Source: Oscillospiraceae bacterium (GTDB taxonomy: Bacteria; Bacillota; Clostridia; Oscillospirales; Acutalibacteraceae). From it: 64,000 nt of DNA. The notes beneath the pieces are model-generated. The model was not told the DNA's origin and did no database searches. It saw nothing but the letters and a program-made list of their open reading frames with translations. Positions 61,237-64,000 of the stretch are shown piece by piece (positions within the stretch are counted from its first letter, which is position 1; every line of letters starts with the position of its first letter). The position numbers were made by a program, and so were the translations under genes. The stretch is taken from positions 124,001 through 188,000 of the forward strand of contig SVPP01000001.1 of the NCBI GenBank assembly GCA_015065765.1, read 5' to 3'.

Positions 61237-62436
61237 TCATGCTTCATTATAGAATATGTCAAGAATCATTTCATAAGTTGATTCTTTATCAACGATAAAT
61301 TGTGGGAATTTATCAGCAGATACATATTCACCCTGCAGTGAAGTTACTTTATTGATTTTTGCTGAATTTGTAACAAGCTCAGTACCGAGATAAACTGCAC
61401 TTGAAAGAGAAATGTCAGTAACTGAATATTTCTTTGCAGTATTATAAAGCTTAGAGATAATTCCGATATCATCTTTTGCAAGGCTCATAACCTTTGCAGA
61501 ATATGCTTTGACATACTGAATCTGCCGCTGTCGTCTGAGTGCATCAGAATCTATCTTTGTTTTATCACGTGCTGTGCAGTAAAAACGTGCAGAGCTATCT
61601 GTGAGCTTGATTTTTTCGCCTTTTGTAAACTGACCAATTGTTTCAATAGATGTAAGTTCGATTCCACCTACAGCATCATTGAGTGAATCAACTCCCTTGA
61701 CTCTTAGCGAAAAGTAAGAATCAACAGGAACCCCCATAAGTAAACGCTCAATTGATTTTATGACATTTTCACAGCTTTTTTCAGCACCATCACCGTATGC
61801 AAACGAAAGGCATATATGCATTTCTTCAGTTCTCGCAAAATTACCGCTTGCTGAATAGACATCAACATCAACCATAGAATCTCGCGGCACTGTGATGATT
61901 GAAATTTCACCTGTTTTTGTATCATATGCAAGCACCATAATCGTATCAGCCTGACCTGCAGTACCGTATTCGTCGGTAATGTTCACACCAAAACTTTTAT
62001 CGTCAATACCAAGAAAAGCCGCAGTAACAATGTCTTCGTTATAAACATATTTTTTGCCTTTATATTCAACAGTTTTACCGCTGTCATCATAAGATACGAC
62101 GCTGTCTATTGTTTCAATAGTAGCTTCTTCTTTTTTCTTGTTGATATCGGACATACCCCTGCGATGCATAACAAGTACCGCACCTGCGCCAAGAATGACA
62201 AGTAAAAACAGTGCTGCAACAATGATAATCAAAATTCTGAGGAAAAGAGGAATTTCCTTTCTTTCCTTCTTTTCAGAAGATTTCTTTTCAGTTTTTTCTT
62301 TATCTGAAGAAGATGAATTATCATGAGAATGATGATGGTGGTGATGTTTGTGGTGTGAATGCGATGAGTACGCTTTCATAAATTCGTCAACAACTTCTTC
62401 ACCTGACAAATCAAAATTATCATTTCGTTTTTTCAT
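61237..62436 (-). CDS. LytR/CpsA/Psr (LCP) cell-wall ligase with His-rich tail
   Basis: A 399-residue LCP transferase that links undecaprenyl-phosphate polymers (teichoic acids or capsule) to peptidoglycan. A cytoplasmic tail of about 60 residues holds ten His within residues 26-38 and a Ser/Lys-rich stretch, then a transmembrane segment (about 66-90), and the LCP domain outside (about 140-390: QADTIMVLAY, ITVPRDSMVDV, with conserved Arg). The His cluster could bind metals. It overlaps the sortase gene by 17 bases. Confidence 0.92.
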   Translation of the reverse strand: MKKRNDNFDLSGEEVVDEFMKAYSSHSHHKHHHHHHSHDNSSSSDKEKTEKKSSEKKERKEIPLFLRILIIIVAALFLLVILGAGAVLVMHRRGMSDINKKKEEATIETIDSVVSYDDSGKTVEYKGKKYVYNEDIVTAAFLGIDDKSFGVNITDEYGTAGQADTIMVLAYDTKTGEISIITVPRDSMVDVDVYSASGNFARTEEMHICLSFAYGDGAEKSCENVIKSIERLLMGVPVDSYFSLRVKGVDSLNDAVGGIELTSIETIGQFTKGEKIKLTDSSARFYCTARDKTKIDSDALRRQRQIQYVKAYSAKVMSLAKDDIGIISKLYNTAKKYSVTDISLSSAVYLGTELVTNSAKINKVTSLQGEYVSADKFPQFIVDKESTYEMILDIFYNEA

Positions 62437-63217
62437 CGTCTACCATCACCCCACAAACAAGATATCTTGCTCTTCTGTCATTTATACACGTACTCAGAAC
62501 AAGAACCTTTGAATATTCATTAAGTTTAATACCGCTTCTTACATTTTTTATAAAACTGTTCGGGTCAAGTACTGTGTTCTGAAACTCTTTAAGCTGAACA
62601 GGATCATTAAAATCAAATGAGTTCATTATATGACGGTTATCGTATTTGAACGCAGATATTACTTTGTACTTAAAAATATGTTTTTCTGTATACACATAGA
62701 AAAACTCATTTTCTTCAAAGAATTTTGCATCCTGAAATTTATGGAGATTCTGAAACATTGTACCATTATTCATGTTGTGTCCGTAAAGGACAGTAACAGG
62801 ATCAAAAAAGTCAAGACTATTACAGGATTGTGAGTAAATCATTCCTGCAAAGAGGTACTTTTTATCAATTGATCTATTAAGGTAAAAATTATCATCAACC
62901 CTGCTCTGAACAATAGGATAATTAATCTTTGTATTCGGAATCTCAATCCAGGCATAGACTTCATCGTTCTTTTCTTGAAGAGATGCAAAGTCAATGGGGT
63001 TTTCAGGAAGATTTTCTTCTTCATCTTTCTCACCCGCATTAACTGCATCGTCCACAAACTCCATAAGTCCTCCGTAAGACTGCTCAGCAGCATAGCCACC
63101 ATACCATTGAAAAGCAAGATAGCCGATTCCACCCAGCAGACAAAGAAGCAAAAACACAATAAGAACGATAATTGCTATTTTATTCGCTTTTTTTCTTTCC
63201 TTTTCTCTTGTGCTCAT
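62420..63217 (-). CDS. srtB: Class B sortase
   Basis: A 265-residue transpeptidase that cleaves a sorting signal and attaches the protein to the cell wall. A basic N-terminus and transmembrane segment (about 14-36) anchor it outside. The catalytic His147 is in YGHNMNNGTMF, Cys244 in LSTCINDRRARYL, and the Arg follows directly. TMFQNLHKFQ is typical of class B. ATG 63217 has GAGGG upstream. It lies next to an APQTG-bearing protein, its likely substrate. Confidence 0.95.
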   Translation of the reverse strand: MSTREKERKKANKIAIIVLIVFLLLCLLGGIGYLAFQWYGGYAAEQSYGGLMEFVDDAVNAGEKDEEENLPENPIDFASLQEKNDEVYAWIEIPNTKINYPIVQSRVDDNFYLNRSIDKKYLFAGMIYSQSCNSLDFFDPVTVLYGHNMNNGTMFQNLHKFQDAKFFEENEFFYVYTEKHIFKYKVISAFKYDNRHIMNSFDFNDPVQLKEFQNTVLDPNSFIKNVRSGIKLNEYSKVLVLSTCINDRRARYLVCGVMVDDEKTK

Positions 63218-63233
63218 AATACCCTCATATTAA

Positions 63234-63272
63234 CTGAAGGTCTTGGATTCAGAACGAAAACAAGACCTTCAG
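63234..63272. terminator. Perfect 12-bp hairpin between surface protein and sortase
   Basis: CTGAAGGTCTTG / CAAGACCTTCAG (63234-63245, 63261-63272) lies between the two genes, but without a clear T run on the minus strand. It may be a weak terminator or RNA processing hairpin that lowers sortase expression relative to its substrate. Confidence 0.55.
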
Positions 63273-63288
63273 AAATTAAATATTCATA

Positions 63289-63831
63289 TTATTTTGTTTT
63301 CTCTGTACGCTTTTTGTAAACAACTACAACAGCCATAAGACCTACGATTGCAAAAGCAATTATAGCGATAGCCTGTGTGTCCATAACACCTGTCTGAGGA
63401 GCAACAGGACCATCGTCAGGTTTTGCTGTTTCCTGTTCACCTGTTGTTGCTTCTTCATCAATGGGCTTGAAATGTGCGTCACCTACGATGTCAGCACTGT
63501 CTTCAAGGTCACCATGTGTTTTGTTATTTGCATCAGGGACAATTTCCACTTTAATTTCAGGATCATAGATTGTACCTTCAACAATTTCAAACATACCGTC
63601 AAGTTCCCAGTGGTCAAAAACATAGCCTTCAGCCGCTGTTGCTGTAAGAACAACAATCTGGCCTGCTTTTCCAACTGTAGGAGCTGCAACTGCTGTACCT
63701 GTACCGATAACTGCAACATTAGCATCGATCGTATAATATTTATCAGGCGTGGGGCTTACTGCTGCAAAAGATGTCAAAGCACATGCAAAAACAAGTGTTA
63801 ATGCCAGTAAAACAGATAAAACTTTTTTCAT
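63289..63831 (-). CDS. Cell-wall-anchored surface protein with APQTG sorting signal
   Basis: A 180-residue secreted protein: signal peptide (1-24), a Gly- and Ala-rich extracellular body including GYVFDHWELDG, reminiscent of the InlB-type bacterial repeat, an acidic Glu/Pro-rich linker, then the sorting motif APQTG (144-148), a hydrophobic helix (about 152-172) and a basic tail YKKRTEKTK. APQTG differs from LPXTG and resembles class B motifs (NPQTN, or S/P-PXTG in C. difficile), fitting the neighbouring class B sortase. It has its own promoter. Confidence 0.88.
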   Translation of the reverse strand: MKKVLSVLLALTLVFACALTSFAAVSPTPDKYYTIDANVAVIGTGTAVAAPTVGKAGQIVVLTATAAEGYVFDHWELDGMFEIVEGTIYDPEIKVEIVPDANNKTHGDLEDSADIVGDAHFKPIDEEATTGEQETAKPDDGPVAPQTGVMDTQAIAIIAFAIVGLMAVVVVYKKRTEKTK

Positions 63832-63883
63832 GATTTACACCTCAAATAAAATTATGTAAAATTAGTCATTATCAGACAAAATA

Positions 63884-63912
63884 ATTTTATCACAAACTTA
63901 TTTAAAAGTCAA
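63884..63912 (-). promoter_or_regulatory. Promoter of the surface locus
   Basis: TTGACT (63912-63907), 17-base spacer and TAAAAT (63889-63884) on the minus strand, about 50 bases before the surface protein start. Confidence 0.75.
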
Positions 63913-63922
63913 GGATTATGAT

Positions 63923-64000
63923 TTATTTTGAAGGAGCATAGTCGATAACTTCAACTTTTTCCATTACAGGAGGATCAACGGGAGTTGTAAAATTCTGATC
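63923..64000 (-). CDS. C-terminal end of an unknown gene
   Basis: An open frame enters from the right edge and ends TAA at 63923. The visible 25 residues are Pro/Val/Glu-rich (TTPVDPPVMEKVEVIDYAPSK ends the protein within the last 20 or so). This looks like an extracellular linker or tail, but it is too short for a call. It lies just upstream of the surface locus and on the same strand. Confidence 0.55.
   Translation of the reverse strand, partial: DQNFTTPVDPPVMEKVEVIDYAPSK

Noticed and set aside
1-64000. CRISPR arrays, insertion sequences or prophage
   Set aside because: No regular direct repeats, transposase or phage structural genes are seen.

Overview
The window is a gene-dense stretch of a low-G+C, endospore-forming Firmicutes chromosome, most likely a gut-type Clostridia (Ruminococcus/Oscillospiraceae-like). 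This rests on the cotJABC and SipL-like sporulation genes, the Fe-S serine dehydratase, the HPr kinase, RNase J, WhiA and GdpP set, frequent TTG/GTG starts behind strong Shine-Dalgarno sites, and many TTGACA-17-TATAAT promoters. The genus cannot be fixed from the sequence alone. No phage, insertion sequence, CRISPR array or rRNA operon is visible; this is mainly core chromosome.

Layout. 1-3.8 kb: end of a histidine operon (hisB end, hisH, hisA, hisF, hisIE) plus a membrane-anchored propeller-like protein. 3.8-5 kb: cotJABC spore-coat operon. 5-10.5 kb: galT, a membrane glycerophosphodiesterase, a small Xre regulator, ldhA and murD, mostly single genes with their own promoters and shared terminators. 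10.5-22.3 kb: a long minus-strand housekeeping run rnjA-gdpP-rplI-dnaB-tilS-hpt-ftsH-tyrS-dapA-like. 22.4-25.4 kb: ykgJ-like-proC-rnhA diverging from an ECF S-component plus P-loop kinase pair, then tRNA-Leu(CAA). 25.5-35.9 kb: a two-subunit ABC exporter, a ClC channel, a sugar isomerase/oxidoreductase pair, YaiI, glycerate kinase, a second propeller-like protein and a small DtxR-like regulator.

35.9-42 kb holds the most unusual material. There is an Xre HTH domain fused to a complete Fe-S L-serine dehydratase, whose promoter spacer is filled by a perfect palindrome. Next to it is a P-type ATPase behind what reads as a yybP-ykoY manganese riboswitch with an intrinsic terminator, then the SipL-like DUF3794/LysM gene. 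42.2-51.4 kb is a carbon-control, envelope and replication cluster: hprK-ROK glucokinase-murB-rapZ-whiA-dnaE and pfkA, with yvcK missing from its usual place. 51.5-60.1 kb: tRNA-Thr(GGT), a GNAT acetyltransferase, mtaB, tmcAL, ackA, a YfjL-like lipid-anchored or membrane protein, ttcA, tcdA, a metallophosphoesterase and a mazF toxin with no visible antitoxin. Several of these are tRNA-modification genes (tilS, mtaB, tmcAL, ttcA, tcdA).

60.2-64 kb is a cell-surface locus on the minus strand: an APQTG-type sorting-signal protein, a class B sortase, an LCP cell-wall ligase with a histidine-rich cytoplasmic tail, and a secreted cohesin-like/Ig-like protein with an aromatic C-terminal membrane tail. 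Together they look like a small dedicated surface-display unit. The strongest candidates for something little described are the regulator-enzyme fusion with its operator, and the surface locus. All functional calls are from reading the sequence; no database search was run.
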